Shown: positions 48,401 through 55,400 of the stretch, one piece after another
Numbering within the stretch: the first letter of the stretch is position 1
Layout: every line of letters starts with the position of its first letter
NCBI GenBank assembly: GCA_026826555.1
Contig: JAKSZT010054305.1
Location: 12,297-76,296 of the forward strand
Length of the DNA stretch: 64,000 nucleotides
DNA from: Tolypeutes matacus
Lineage: Eukaryota; Chordata; Mammalia; Cingulata; Chlamyphoridae
Direction of reading: 5' to 3'
The notes under the pieces: generated by a model
What the model was told of the DNA's origin: nothing
Seen by the model: only the letters and a program-made list of their open reading frames with translations
The model's database searches: none
Translations under genes and position numbers: made by a program

Positions 48401-48501
48401 TGTCCTCCCTCGGCTCCGCGCCTCCCCTGCTCAGACCCTCAACCCAATTCAGGCCGTACTAGGCCCCCGTCCGAGGTTCTCCACCACCCGGGCCTCACCA
48501 T
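23244..48501 (-). CDS. CFAP45: CFAP45 (CCDC19), cilia- and flagella-associated protein 45 (complete, 12 coding exons)
   Basis: Exons join(48499-48501, 42960-43085, 40567-40709, 38420-38564, 37942-38112, 36352-36530, 34423-34552, 30528-30674, 27925-28038, 26940-27133, 23615-23839, 23244-23322) on the minus strand: 1656 bases, 551 residues plus stop, equal to the human length I recall. All junctions are GT/AG and phases agree. Residues 1-43 form a Ser/Thr/Arg-rich head; about 50-90 is conserved (SPIVLLRDKH..LTALGLDRKPETIQLITRDM); from about 110 to 530 the protein is almost unbroken charged coiled coil rich in E, K, R and Q, the trichohyalin/plectin-homology type; the tail ends KANILPAAPVK. Known role: a microtubule inner protein in the lumen of ciliary and flagellar doublets that binds adenine nucleotides; human loss causes laterality defects and weak sperm motility. 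Only the start codon lies in exon 1. Expression is probably RFX-driven (X-box motifs upstream). Confidence 0.97.
23615..23839 (-). CDS. CFAP45: CFAP45 coding exon 11
   Basis: Residues 452-525, AQREQIEKEKQEEEKRAGGR through IKKKKIEEL. Coiled coil. Acceptor CTTCCACAG, donor CTGAG|GTGCTC. Confidence 0.96.
24329..24393. repeat. (TTCC)n microsatellite
   Basis: Pyrimidine-only tract of TTCC/TTTC units in CFAP45 intron 10. Likely length-variable. Confidence 0.9.
25225..25360 (+). mobile_element. MER5-like hAT DNA transposon remnant
   Basis: Blocks such as TTAGAATCATGTTAGAATAC, CCTGGGCCTCACCCCAGACC, AGGTGGAGCCTGGGCATCAG and TTTTTTAAGCTCCCAGG are in the order of the old MER5 family. Termini are eroded. 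Confidence 0.65.
25821..26081 (-). other. Unassigned 86-codon ORF with a hydrophobic segment (candidate small protein or pseudogene)
   Basis: ATG-initiated ORF on the CFAP45 sense strand inside intron 10. Residues 9-30 form a hydrophobic stretch (GGALLALTVLTLLGTTPFLL), followed by an aromatic/basic region (WFRLYNVRIFQKEMNQTKSK) and a polar, Trp-containing tail. That layout fits a small single-pass membrane protein. I know no family for it, and no splice sites, poly(A) or target duplication were established. Chance ORF or decayed gene are both possible. Confidence 0.3.
26606..26755 (-). mobile_element. tRNA-derived SINE with 12-bp target-site duplication
   Basis: Body 26618-26743, minus orientation: T-rich (GTT)n end, B box GGTTCGATCCCAGG on the minus strand, A box and head GGGGTCGGATGTGGCTCAAC. 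Flanked by TACCTATATTCT at 26606-26617 and 26744-26755. Confidence 0.92.
26940..27133 (-). CDS. CFAP45: CFAP45 coding exon 10
   Basis: Residues 387-450, DALRAKRNQEVADREWRRKE through EFERIL. Coiled coil. Acceptor TTTCCCAG, donor CTTCG|GTAGGA. Confidence 0.96.
27199..27408 (+). mobile_element. Short hAT-type DNA transposon with 8-bp target duplication
   Basis: Body 27207-27400 (194 bp). Terminal inverted repeats CAGGGGTTCTTAACC and GGTTAAGAACTTCTG; duplication CTTTAGGA at 27199-27206 and 27401-27408. Too short to encode a transposase. Second copy of the same type and length at 55409-55602. Confidence 0.88.
27925..28038 (-). CDS. CFAP45: CFAP45 coding exon 9
   Basis: Residues 349-386, AREAEFEAEQERIRREKEKE through DYQAEQ. 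114 bases, phase 0 on both sides. Acceptor CTGGCAG, donor ACAG|GTACCT. Confidence 0.96.
28039..30527 (-). other. CFAP45 intron 8
   Basis: Holds an L1-like 3' fragment (28654-29482). About 28140-28320 resembles old L2/MIR sequence ('gatgaggaaactcatgtgcataaagat..'). No other exon seen. Confidence 0.6.
28637..29499 (+). mobile_element. Retrotransposon 3' fragment (probable xenarthran L1), with target-site duplication
   Basis: Body about 28654-29482, ending in ATTAAAAATAAATAAATAAG.. and a final A14 tail. Flanked by AACACTCCATCCTCCCT (28637-28653) and a near-identical copy from 29483. Its last 530 bases match 50743-51226, so it is a dispersed family. Short ORFs inside belong to the repeat. L1 identity is inferred from the 5'-truncated structure. 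Confidence 0.75.
30528..30674 (-). CDS. CFAP45: CFAP45 coding exon 8
   Basis: Residues 300-348, DMERRHQEKLKMQAEIKRIN through MEFTKKKM. 147 bases, phase 0. Acceptor ACTGGCAG, donor GATG|GTAGGG. Confidence 0.96.
30675..34422 (-). other. CFAP45 intron 7 (longest after introns 1)
   Basis: 3.75 kb. Contains an L1M-like 3' end (33270-33830) and an old L2/MIR-like stretch at about 31070-31240 ('ggtgaggagactgaggcccag'). A pyrimidine-rich region 31.7-33.1 kb carries no recognisable exon. A G9 run lies near 34008. Confidence 0.6.
33270..33830 (+). mobile_element. Old L1 (L1M-type) 3' end
   Basis: Word order matches the 3' UTR of old mammalian L1M: TGTGACCCTTGGCTGGATCC, GACTATTAGATGATAAG, GTGTCCTTGTTCTACAGAGA, GATGTCTGTAACTTACTTTC, TGTTAACAATTGTTAAATCT and CAGAATAAAAAGTTTGGGGG with a terminal A run. 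Confidence 0.7.
34423..34552 (-). CDS. CFAP45: CFAP45 coding exon 7
   Basis: Residues 257-299, GRRHIVEQMEKNQEERSLLA through LQEEDLR; the first base completes Arg256. Acceptor CTCCCAG, donor AAGG|GTAAAG. Confidence 0.96.
34553..36351 (-). other. CFAP45 intron 6
   Basis: About 35470-35620 and 35735-36110 resemble ancient L2/MIR-class repeats ('cactgtgcttggctctggagccac', 'aaacttttattaagagcctagta'). No exon. Confidence 0.5.
36352..36530 (-). CDS. CFAP45: CFAP45 coding exon 6
   Basis: Residues 197-255, IILNAKCHAIRDAQILEKQL through RREERI, plus two bases of Arg256. Includes MMEVERQKSIQRQEELDRK. Acceptor CACCCCCTAG, donor ATCCG|GTAAAG. Confidence 0.95.
36630..36867 (-). mobile_element. Two tRNA-derived SINEs head-to-tail within one target duplication
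   Basis: Minus-orientation copies at about 36639-36739 and 36744-36858, each with B box, A box and a GGGGAGC.GATGTGG-type head. The pair is bracketed by the direct repeat CAGAATACT (36630-36638 and 36859-36867). This suggests a dimer inserted in one event, or a second copy landing in the tail of the first. Confidence 0.85.
36868..37941 (-). other. Rest of CFAP45 intron 5
   Basis: Includes a short (TA)n(CA)n tract (37077-37101), A-rich stretches near 37270, and an old L2/MIR-like piece at 37560-37745 ('gaaactgaggttcagagaaggcaagtgac'). Confidence 0.55.
37942..38112 (-). CDS. CFAP45: CFAP45 coding exon 5
   Basis: Residues 140-196, DAVTVRKKIMKQKEMVWKNN through EEELKDMSK. 171 bases, phase 0. Acceptor TTCCCCTAG, donor CAAG|GTGACT. 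Confidence 0.96.
38113..38419 (-). other. CFAP45 intron 4
   Basis: 307 bases; GTACAC donor and TAG acceptor; nothing else seen. Confidence 0.85.
38420..38564 (-). CDS. CFAP45: CFAP45 coding exon 4
   Basis: Residues 92-139, VPTKDPSGESLIISPEEFER through KLEKESIM; the first base completes Ile91. Acceptor CTTGTGTCAG, donor ATG|GTACAC. Confidence 0.96.
38565..40566 (-). other. CFAP45 intron 3
   Basis: About 38795-39040 resembles an L2 3' end ('ctacaagccccttcagcacagggactgcc'). A (GT)n tract is annotated separately. No other exon. Confidence 0.55.
39431..39473. repeat. (GT)n microsatellite
   Basis: About 20 dinucleotide units with one interruption, in CFAP45 intron 3. Likely polymorphic. Confidence 0.95.
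40567..40709 (-). CDS. CFAP45: CFAP45 coding exon 3
   Basis: Residues 44-90, PLTQAHSDSPIVLLRDKHAI through MVREL, plus two bases of Ile91. Acceptor CTCGCAG chosen over a CACAG 12 bases downstream because it keeps the family length. Donor CAT|GTGAGT. Confidence 0.93.
40710..42959 (-). other. CFAP45 intron 2
   Basis: Carries an L1-like stretch (42430-42720) with a (CA)n tract at 42421-42449. The rest is unique; no exon seen. Confidence 0.6.
42430..42720. mobile_element. Probable L1-derived fragment
   Basis: Words such as TATACAATCCAGTGCTG, ACTGTTGTGCCACCTTCACC, CCTGTAATCAACTTTCTGTC and ATATAAGTGAGATCATACAA are typical of a common old L1-associated mammalian repeat. Exact subfamily and strand not determined. 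Confidence 0.5.
42960..43085 (-). CDS. CFAP45: CFAP45 coding exon 2
   Basis: Residues 2-43, PLSTTGVLSSSSTTSNRSRN through LFGAIK. 126 bases, phase 0. Begins directly after the start codon supplied by exon 1. Acceptor CTTCCTCCAG, donor CAAG|GTATCG. Confidence 0.95.
43764..43898 (-). mobile_element. tRNA-derived SINE with 12-bp target-site duplication
   Basis: Body 43776-43886 in minus orientation, with T-rich end, B box (GGTTCAATCCCCGG on minus) and head GGAGGTGGATGTGGCTCAAA. Flanked by AGTCATTTTCTT at 43764-43775 and 43887-43898. Confidence 0.92.
45708..45730. repeat. G10-C13 homopolymer junction
   Basis: Ten G followed directly by thirteen C, a self-complementary tract. About 16 bases later comes a run of about 17 A. 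Rare in mammalian DNA and prone to sequencing or assembly error. Confidence 0.9.
46973..47188 (+). mobile_element. tRNA-derived SINE, complete, with 15-bp target-site duplication
   Basis: Body about 46988-47173: GGGGAGGCGGCTGTGGCTCA head, GGGTTCGGTTCCTGG B box, GC-rich middle, G9 run, ATAAATGAATAAATAAATAA and poly(A). Flanked by AAAAACTAGTAACAG at 46973-46987 and 47174-47188. Near identical to 20849-21035. Confidence 0.95.
48499..48501 (-). CDS. CFAP45: CFAP45 coding exon 1 (start codon only)
   Basis: GAGATG|GTGAGG on the minus strand: the ATG is immediately followed by a splice donor, so exon 1 contributes only Met1. Supported by exon 2 opening in phase 0 with the residue that follows Met1 in the family, and by the promoter features just upstream. 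Confidence 0.85.
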
Positions 48502-48578
48502 CTCGGCCACACGCCCTGCCTCCCGGCCTCCGCCTCCTCTGCCGCCCGCACCGCCACCAAAGCTGTGGGTGTTTACGC

Positions 48579-48592
48579 GTTACCACAGCAAC
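48579..48592 (+). promoter_or_regulatory. X-box-like RFX binding motif
   Basis: GTTACCACAGCAAC, two RFX half-sites (GTTACC and AGCAAC) separated by two bases, about 80 bases upstream of the CFAP45 start codon. RFX2/RFX3 control many motile-cilia genes through this motif. Binding is inferred. Confidence 0.75.
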
Positions 48593-48817
48593 CAAGAGGC
48601 CGCATTCCCCCGCCCAGGCCCCGCCCTCGCCCGCCCAGCTCCGGTGGGCGGTTGCGTGAGGACTTTGCTTTAGAAACGCGAACCCCTGGGGTTCATCGTT
48701 CCGGCGCGGCGCTCGAGCTGCAGCCGAGACTCTGATGCACTGACCCGCCCCGGCGCGCCCCCCCTCTTCACTGTGGCTGAGCTTTGGGGTCTGGATACAA
48801 ATCCCCCAGAGCCTAGA

Positions 48818-49072
48818 ATGGGTCCCGTGGACCTGACTCCGGCGGCCCCTCCAGGTTCCGGGTCACTGGGGTTTTCCTCAGACACCCCACCTAGGTTACC
48901 ATGGTTACCGTTGCCCCAGTGCCCATCAGGTGCCAAGACAAATCCTGATGAGGGTTTAGTCTGCAGAGAACCAAACCAGGACCAGACGAAACAATTTTCA
49001 GGAAAATTGGAAAACTCAAAGAGTCTGGTTAGGCTGAAGAAAGAACTTCCAGCCGTGCCGATGGGTATGTAG
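48818..49072 (+). other. Divergent 84-codon ORF at the CFAP45 promoter (hypothetical)
   Basis: ATG at 48818 in context AGAATGG. The frame is open back to 48674, so it runs 133 codons without a stop across the CpG-island edge. It starts MGPVDLTPAAPPGSGSLGFS and ends PAVPMGM. A donor-like ATGG|GTATGT occurs at 49061-49068, just before the stop. No known family. Could be the first exon of a bidirectional transcript or a chance GC-rich ORF. Confidence 0.25.
48895..48908 (+). promoter_or_regulatory. Second, weaker X-box-like motif
   Basis: GTTACCATGGTTAC: first half-site perfect with the classical AT spacer, second half-site one base off (GGTTAC). It is followed by CGTTGCC. About 390 bases upstream of the CFAP45 start codon. 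Confidence 0.45.
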
Positions 49073-50726
49073 TCTCAGGAGCAGTTCATTAAGATGGTTG
49101 CCTCAGACCTCTCAGAATCCAGGTGATTCTGAAAAATTAAAATGTAGACCCTGCGTTAAACTATGAAACCAAAATCTACGGAAATGGCTTGAGAGAACCT
49201 GCCTTTCTACCAACTTCCCAGCTTGTTTGTATTTACTGTACTGGAAGGGATTTTTAGGAGTTTTATGATTTTCTCTATTTGGTTTGGCCTCTCTGCCTGC
49301 TAACCTGCAGGGGTAAAATTAAATTGACTACCACAGTTTGCCTGCCCCCAGCCTCACAAAGCCTTCCAACCTACCAAGCAAATTCTTCTTCCTCTAGTGC
49401 TTATCACCTGAACTCTTAGCTCAAAAAGATGTGGTGGCCCTGCTCTGCTACTCTGTGAGCTACTTTGCCATTCCCAAACCTCTCCCCCAACCCACTGAAG
49501 CTCCCTTCAACCTTAGTGCAAGTGATGGAGAGCCAGAGCCAATCACCACATCCTGAGACATACTCTGTGCTGAAGGAGGGTTGGCTGCAGAGCTAGCAAC
49601 CCTTCCGGGCTGTGGTCAAGTCCTAGGAGAATGGAGGAAAGGGTCACCTCCTGCTGTTTTTAAAAGGACTTAAATCCAGACAGCTTCACATTCCTTCCCT
49701 CGATTTCCCAGCCCTTATCTCCTTTGGCATCCTCAAGGGGACAAGATTGTGCCTCCGAAGCCCCAGGCCCAAGGACAAAGAATTAAAAGTTGGCTAAGAA
49801 GGGGGGTAGGGGGGTGGAATGGGGCAGAGCAGCTATTATACAGGTCAGGCCTAAAGAGGGGAAGCTCAGTCCTGGAGTGGCTAGGGAAGGGGCTTTTCTG
49901 TCCCTGACCCCCTTCCTTTTTCAGCCTTGGCCTCATCCCCCCCTTCCCTGCAGCCCAGAGGAAAAGGAAGACAGAGTACCTAGCCGGCTGGCTGTAGATC
50001 AGATGCTTCCCATCAGCTTTTCACTCAATCCACACAGCCCGATCTCTATGGAGTATTTAGTTACTATCTCCTAACCAAAGAGGAAACTGAGGCCCAGAGA
50101 GGTAACTGTCCAAACTCAAAGTCTGTTCCATTCTCAACCCAGCCTACCTCTCTGACTAAAATCAAGGTGTCAGCAGAGCTGTTTCCTTGCTGGAGGCTCG
50201 AGTGAGAATCCATTTCTTTGGAAAGGTTCTGCAATTTTAAGGAACCATGTCATCAGATCGGACCTACTCAGCCAATACAGGATAATCTCTCTATCTCAGG
50301 GTCTTTGATTTAATCACATTTGCAAAATCTCTTCTGCCTTATAAGGCTCTAGGGATCAGGAGGTAGACCTTCCTTCAGGTGAAGCTCTTATTCTGCCCAC
50401 CAGGTCTTGCAACATAAGAACAATAATATTTGAGGGCTCTGTAATGTGTTTTCAAATGCTGGGAAAAGAAGCCCCAACAAACAAATATGGAAAGCCTCTT
50501 TGAAGGTTTTGATAAAGCACATGAGTTCTAACAGACTTCTGATTTGGGTATATATCAGGAAACCTTCTTTTGTCACTTTTAAATTTATGTCTAAAGAACA
50601 GAGAGAATTCAGATTAATGTGTTGTGAAAAAAATTAATGGATTATGAAACAAAAGTGATACAGGTGAGCCATAAAATCAATAGAGGTTATTTTGAAATTA
50701 AGAAGCAAATTGTAACAAAAAATTTT
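49073..50726. other. Intergenic sequence upstream of CFAP45
   Basis: No exon recognised. About 50040-50110 looks like an old MIR/L2 remnant ('ccaaagaggaaactgaggcccagagagg'). Confidence 0.5.
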
Positions 50727-51242
50727 AAATTATACTAAAAAGTGGACATCACTAGCCCAAACCCCTCAAGATTGGGAGAAGAGCTATGGACTAGAGTGGA
50801 CTTAATGGTATTCTGTTGTAGATTTAATGTGATTCAAGCAATGGAAGAAATTACAACAGTGAGGTGGAGCCAGTGGCCACTGGATCCTTTTGGGGCAGGG
50901 AGAGGGAAAGGCAGTTGTAATACAGATGCTTTTTCGGGACTTGGGAATTATCCTGAGTAACATTACAATGACAGATATAGGGCATTTTACATCAGCATAT
51001 AACATGCAGAACTGTGTGGGAGAGAGTGTGGGCTACAATGTGAACTATGGTCCATGCTTAGTGGCAAAGCCCCAGGATGTGTCTATCCATTGCAGGTGAT
51101 GCGCCACACTAATGAAGGATGTTTATGTGGGAGGTGGTGGGAGGTGTGGGAGGTGGGGAACATGGAAATCCCTGTAATTTTTGTGTAACATTTATGTAAC
51201 CTAAGCATATTTTAAAATAAAAAAAAAAATTATACTAAAAAG
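50727..51242 (+). mobile_element. Retrotransposon 3' fragment (same family as 28654-29482) with 16-bp target-site duplication
   Basis: Body 50743-51226, ending in TTTAAAATA and poly(A). Flanked by AAATTATACTAAAAAG at 50727-50742 and 51227-51242. Aligns throughout with the last 530 bases of the intron 8 copy, but is truncated further from the 5' end, as expected for LINE insertion. Confidence 0.82.
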
Positions 51243-51732
51243 CAATCAATGGAAAAAACAGATTAATTTTGAATAGAATAAATATGCACTTGGACTGTTT
51301 GATAATCCAATTAATGAGAAAAAAGTAATATGGACACATTGGAAAATATTAAATTTCTTGTTGGTTTAGCTTAAATATTAACATTGACAAAGACTGCCTA
51401 AAATAAGGACATGTGACAAACTGGTTAATGAGTGCCATCTATTCAAAGAACAACTAAGATTAGTTACTGAACAATGCCATGAAATCCCATAATTCATACA
51501 AGAAAGAAATTCAGTACAGATTTTCCCAAATTTGACAAATCGTAAAAGTTGACATGATTTTACCAGTAACAAGCTGTGAAATGAAATAAGTATTCTAAGC
51601 TATCAATAATGATAATAAAAGTGTTGCTCAATCCATGCCAGAGGAAAAACTGAAGTATTTTTCTATTCTCTCTATAGAAAATATTATAAAATCATTATCA
51701 TATGAAAAGGCAACGCAAGAATACATAGCCAA
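51243..51732. other. AT-rich intergenic sequence
   Basis: AT-rich, no ORF, gene or recognised repeat. Confidence 0.5.
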
Positions 51733-51850
51733 GGGGGACAGATGTGGCTCAAATGGTTGGGCATCCATCTCCCATATGGAGGACCTGCATTCGATCCCCA
51801 GGACCTCCTGGTGGTGGGGAGGGAAAATACACAGTCAAAAAAGGTAGGGG
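51733..51850 (+). mobile_element. tRNA-derived SINE
   Basis: GGGGGACAGATGTGGCTCAA head, B box variant (GCATTCGATCCCCAGG) and an end CAGTCAAAAAAGG. Target duplication not clear. Confidence 0.85.
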
Positions 51851-53300
51851 TTAAAAAACAATTTTCGAGTTGTTTTAGGCAGACAGTTCATACAAATAGT
51901 ATGTTACTTTTCTAGATTTTGTTGTGTTTTGTTTTGTTTTGTTTTTGGAATTTGTCCCGTTTTTAAAATTTGTAATATGTTGTGATTTATTTTATTATTC
52001 TAATAAATATTTACTTTTGTAACTAATTTTATGTTAATTATTTTGTATTGTTCTTCCTAAATGGGGTCTCCAATATCGTATAAGCTTCTGGCCTCACAAA
52101 ACCTATTTCCACCCTGATAAGTAGGGAGGCGACTTTTTCCTTCCCTGAAAAACTTGGTTCAAAAACAAAGTCATATCAAGTGGGGCTGGGGTGCCCTTTC
52201 TCTCACCTCCCTGTTCTTTACCACCTTCTTCCATGTGCCCTTCCTTTCCTTCCTCTCATTTCTACTTGCTGTGCATCTTTGAAGTCTTCTTCCTTCTACC
52301 TTGATCCCCAAGCTCTCATTTCACTCTCCTTTGCTTTGCCCATTTTCAAACCGTTCTCACTGCCCAGCAAGGCAGGGAACAGAGGGGAAGATTTAAGAGG
52401 TAAAGATGCCTGAGGAAGAGGGCAGGTTCTGAGCCCCTGCCCAGCCTCTAACCCTAACTCTGGCTGCCTGACCCTTCCTACCAAGTCACCACTCCCAGAG
52501 ATGTCTCAGAATAAGCCCGGGATTGCCAGCCAGGCACAGAGCCCAGAGCCAGGAGAGGACCTGGCAGCCAAGGAGGAGGGAGGAGAGTTCAGCAATCCTG
52601 GGCTGGACTCAGTCCCGGAGTATCCCCTTCACCCCCACTGGGCCTTGGAGCCTTCCTGGGTCCCTGGTCAATCAGGCACTGACCCCCACTCCTCTGGCTC
52701 CCTGCAGTGCTCCCCACATCGGCTGGGCCAGGAGAGAAAGGAATTCTGACTCAGTGATGAATAAGCACATTTAATGGGAAGGAGCCTGGGAGACAAGGCC
52801 CAGAGGAGCCGTTTGGTTAAAATGAGAAAGTCTGGCGGCTCACTTGAGCATGTCTCCTGTCTAAGCACAAAGAGAAAGGAGCCAGTTCCCTGTCTCTCTC
52901 CCCCCACCACCCGCACCCCCATATATATTTAAGAAACTGTACCTCAGGGCACAGGAATCAGAGCTGCTGAGCATGGCAGCTGGGATGTAGAAGAGGGGGT
53001 AGAAGGTGGGATGGGGGAAGCAGGGCCACTTTACTTCTTAGAATGGGAGAAAGAGATGGGACTTCCACATTCCTGTGGCAGAGCTTGCGTTAAGTGCCTG
53101 TAGCTCTTTGTTAGTGGCAGTCTAGTTCGCTCATGTTTTCTCTGAACTCCTCTACACTGTCCTGGGGGTTCTCCAGGGTGGGGGCCCCAGCACCTTTGTC
53201 CACATTGCCCTGCACAGCTTCTGCTCCCATTTGAGGGCGACCAACCACCGGTGAAGGGAATTCCAGGGTGCTCATTTGGTTCTCAATAAATCACCGTTTC
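51851..53300. other. Intergenic sequence
   Basis: 51.9-52.1 kb is very AT-rich with (GTTTT)n. An 82-codon ATG ORF at 52501-52749 (MSQNKPGIASQAQ.. to ERKEF) has no known family and no splice or promoter support; probably non-coding. Confidence 0.4.
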
Positions 53301-53579
53301 CTCTAGGCCAGGGGTTCTTAATCAGGGGTCCACAGGGGTCAGTGGAAAGATTTCAGGAAAGAAAGGGCATAGGGCAGAAGCTGAGCAGAAGGGCACAGTC
53401 TATGAGATTGAATTTTTAAAAATCAACTTATTATCTTTACTTTCTCTGACCTCTAACTGAAATCTAGCATTTCCTTCACTTATGAATGTAGGCAATAAAC
53501 AAATTACAGTAGTATTCATTTCACCTGACTGGCAAAGGGGTCCATGGAACAATAAAGGTTAAGAACCCCTGCTCTAGGC
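53301..53579 (-). mobile_element. hAT-type DNA transposon with 8-bp target duplication
   Basis: Body 53309-53571 (263 bp). Ends CAGGGGTTCTTAAT and GGTTAAGAACCCCTG; duplication CTCTAGGC at 53301-53308 and 53572-53579. Orientation is opposite to the 194-bp copies: its right part (CACCTGACTGGCAAAGGGGTCCA) is the complement of their left part. The middle carries extra sequence. Confidence 0.88.
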
Positions 53580-53649
53580 CCAGTTCCTAGCCAGTAATTC
53601 CATTTAGGAGAGCTGGGGAAAAGCTTTTCTGTGATCTATGTTCCCTGGG

Positions 53650-53865
53650 GGCAGCACGGTGAAGGAAACCAGTGACTGCTTTTGGAGCCAGGCTAGCAGA
53701 GTTTGAACCCTGGCTCAGGGCTTACAGCTGAGAGGCCCTGGGTAATTTGCCTAACCCCGTAGGCCTTGTTTCCACATCTGTGAAATGGGGTAACAGCGCT
53801 TAAAGAGAGGGGTTGCGACAATAAGGACAGGCTTAAAAATCAATTTGCACAGTGCCTGGCTGTTT
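53650..53865 (+). mobile_element. MIR element
   Basis: Order of blocks matches ancient MIR: GGAGCCAGGCTAGCAGAGTT, TGAACCCTGGCTC, CTGGGTAATTTGCCTAACCC, CATCTGTGAAATGGGGTAAC and CACAGTGCCTGGCTG. Degenerate. Confidence 0.75.
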
Positions 53866-54929
53866 TCTCCCCTTTTCATTCTCCCAGAGGCTGGGGATAT
53901 AGGGACGAGTCTTTGTCCCCAGTGTAGTATAAACATGATCAGGAATTGAATCATAAATCCTTAAACTTGCAGGGACGCCTGCGAGGCTATCTCACCATCC
54001 CCCTGCTTCCTGGAATACTTGAACTCTCAAAACTGCCTTCAATTCTTCCTAAAACTACTTTGTTTAAAACACAAATAAATACTTAAATGCATGAATTATT
54101 TTATTCAACTCAGCTGCTTTCTCTCTTTGTTAAAGACTCTTTCTCTTTGGCATTTTTGAACACGGTCAGGCCTTCGTGCTATACGGCAAGCAACAGGCCC
54201 ACAATGGGGCAGAGAGGAGGGAGTCTGAAGGGAGAGTTGGGGTGGACTAGACATGGAGTACGGGGGGCTGTGAGGGTGGGTGCAACTGGAGTCTGTGGGG
54301 GTCACCTCTGAGGCACGGTCGGGGCGGAAGGGAAGGAAGAAAGGGCATAGGGCAGAAGCTGAGCAGAAGGGCACAGTGATATTTGTGAGCGGGGGAAGAA
54401 TGAAATTAGAGTTGAATCACTGGAGGGATGATGGAGAAGATCCTAGGGCTGGCCACAGCTTCCCCCTCCCCTCTGGGCAGTTATCCCCCCAGCCCATAGA
54501 AAAAGACTAGGGAATCTGCAGCCTCCATCCCCAAGTGCTTGGGCCAGCAGTTGCCCTGGACACACCTCCATGCCCCTGGCTCCAGCTTCCCCTCCTACGT
54601 GACCAGCACGGGCCCTGGACTGGGTGGCGGATGCTGAGATAAGGCCAAGAAGGGGAAAACCGCCAAAGCCAGGAAGTTACACAGCCTGGTTCCCCTGGCA
54701 ACGCAGCCACAGTCCCCAAACAGTGCAGGGTGGGGGGTAGGGACAACTCCTATTCAGCGGCACTGGCTTCCCCAGAGGTCTCCTGCCAGGTCCCGCCCAG
54801 ACCTCAATTTTCTTGTTGGAGAAACTTCCCTCTGAACCTCATAAGGCAATGCTGCATGAGAATTATAGGAAAAACCTGTGGAAGATGCAAAAATTCAAGA
54901 CAACACCTCCTACCACCTCCATCACCACA
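53866..54929. other. Intergenic sequence
   Basis: No exon recognised. A 29-base segment around 54337-54379 repeats the phrase AGGGCATAGGGCAGAAGCTG found at 53364-53383, inside the hAT copy. Confidence 0.45.
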
Positions 54930-55015
54930 GATTCTCAGTCTGTAGGTCTCATAGGTCTAAGTGGAATCTGCATTTCTTGGATCCCAGGAGATTCCAATGC
55001 TGGCAGTCTGAAGCC
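54930..55015 (+). mobile_element. MER5-like hAT remnant
   Basis: ATTCTCAGTCTGTAGGTCTC, GGAATCTGCATTTCTTGG and CCAGGAGATTCCAATGCTGG follow the order of MER5A. Truncated. Confidence 0.6.
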
Positions 55016-55400
55016 CTCACTTAGAGAAGAGAAAAAGTTCCAAGAATTAGGACTTCATGTGGTAGGGTTGGGGGAAGGTGGAGCATGGGGTGCTAGGGTC
55101 TGGGCACCTAGACCATTCTATGCTCACTGGAATCCACAGCCAACCCTATCACCACAAATCTGGATATTTTCAACAGCCAGAGGGTGGCCAGGACTCCAGA
55201 GACCCGGATCTATTACATGCAGAACCAATTCAAAACCATGAACTTTGAGCTCAGTCTGTGCCAGGCACTGTCTGTTCTGAAAACTGTGGGTCATACAAAT
55301 AGACATAAGGTGTGCTTTCTACTCTCAAGAGCCCTGGAACATGGGGCAAATCACTTAGAGTCTCTAAGTCTCAGTTTTCACTTCTCTTTGAAGGATATAA

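Larger units (their letters stand above)
43086..48498 (-). other. CFAP45 intron 1
   Basis: 5.4 kb. Contains two SINEs, an unusual G10C13 tract with an A17 run close by (45708-45763), and an old MIR/L2 end near 48020-48060 ('acaaatgtttattgagtacc'). ORFs within are not gene-like. Confidence 0.65.
48450..48770 (-). promoter_or_regulatory. CFAP45 CpG-island promoter
   Basis: GC- and CpG-rich block covering the CFAP45 start codon and its upstream 250 bases, with GGCGCGGC, CGCCCC and CCGCCC words. No TATA box. Transcription start not determined; 5' UTR expected between about 48502 and 48560. Confidence 0.8.
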
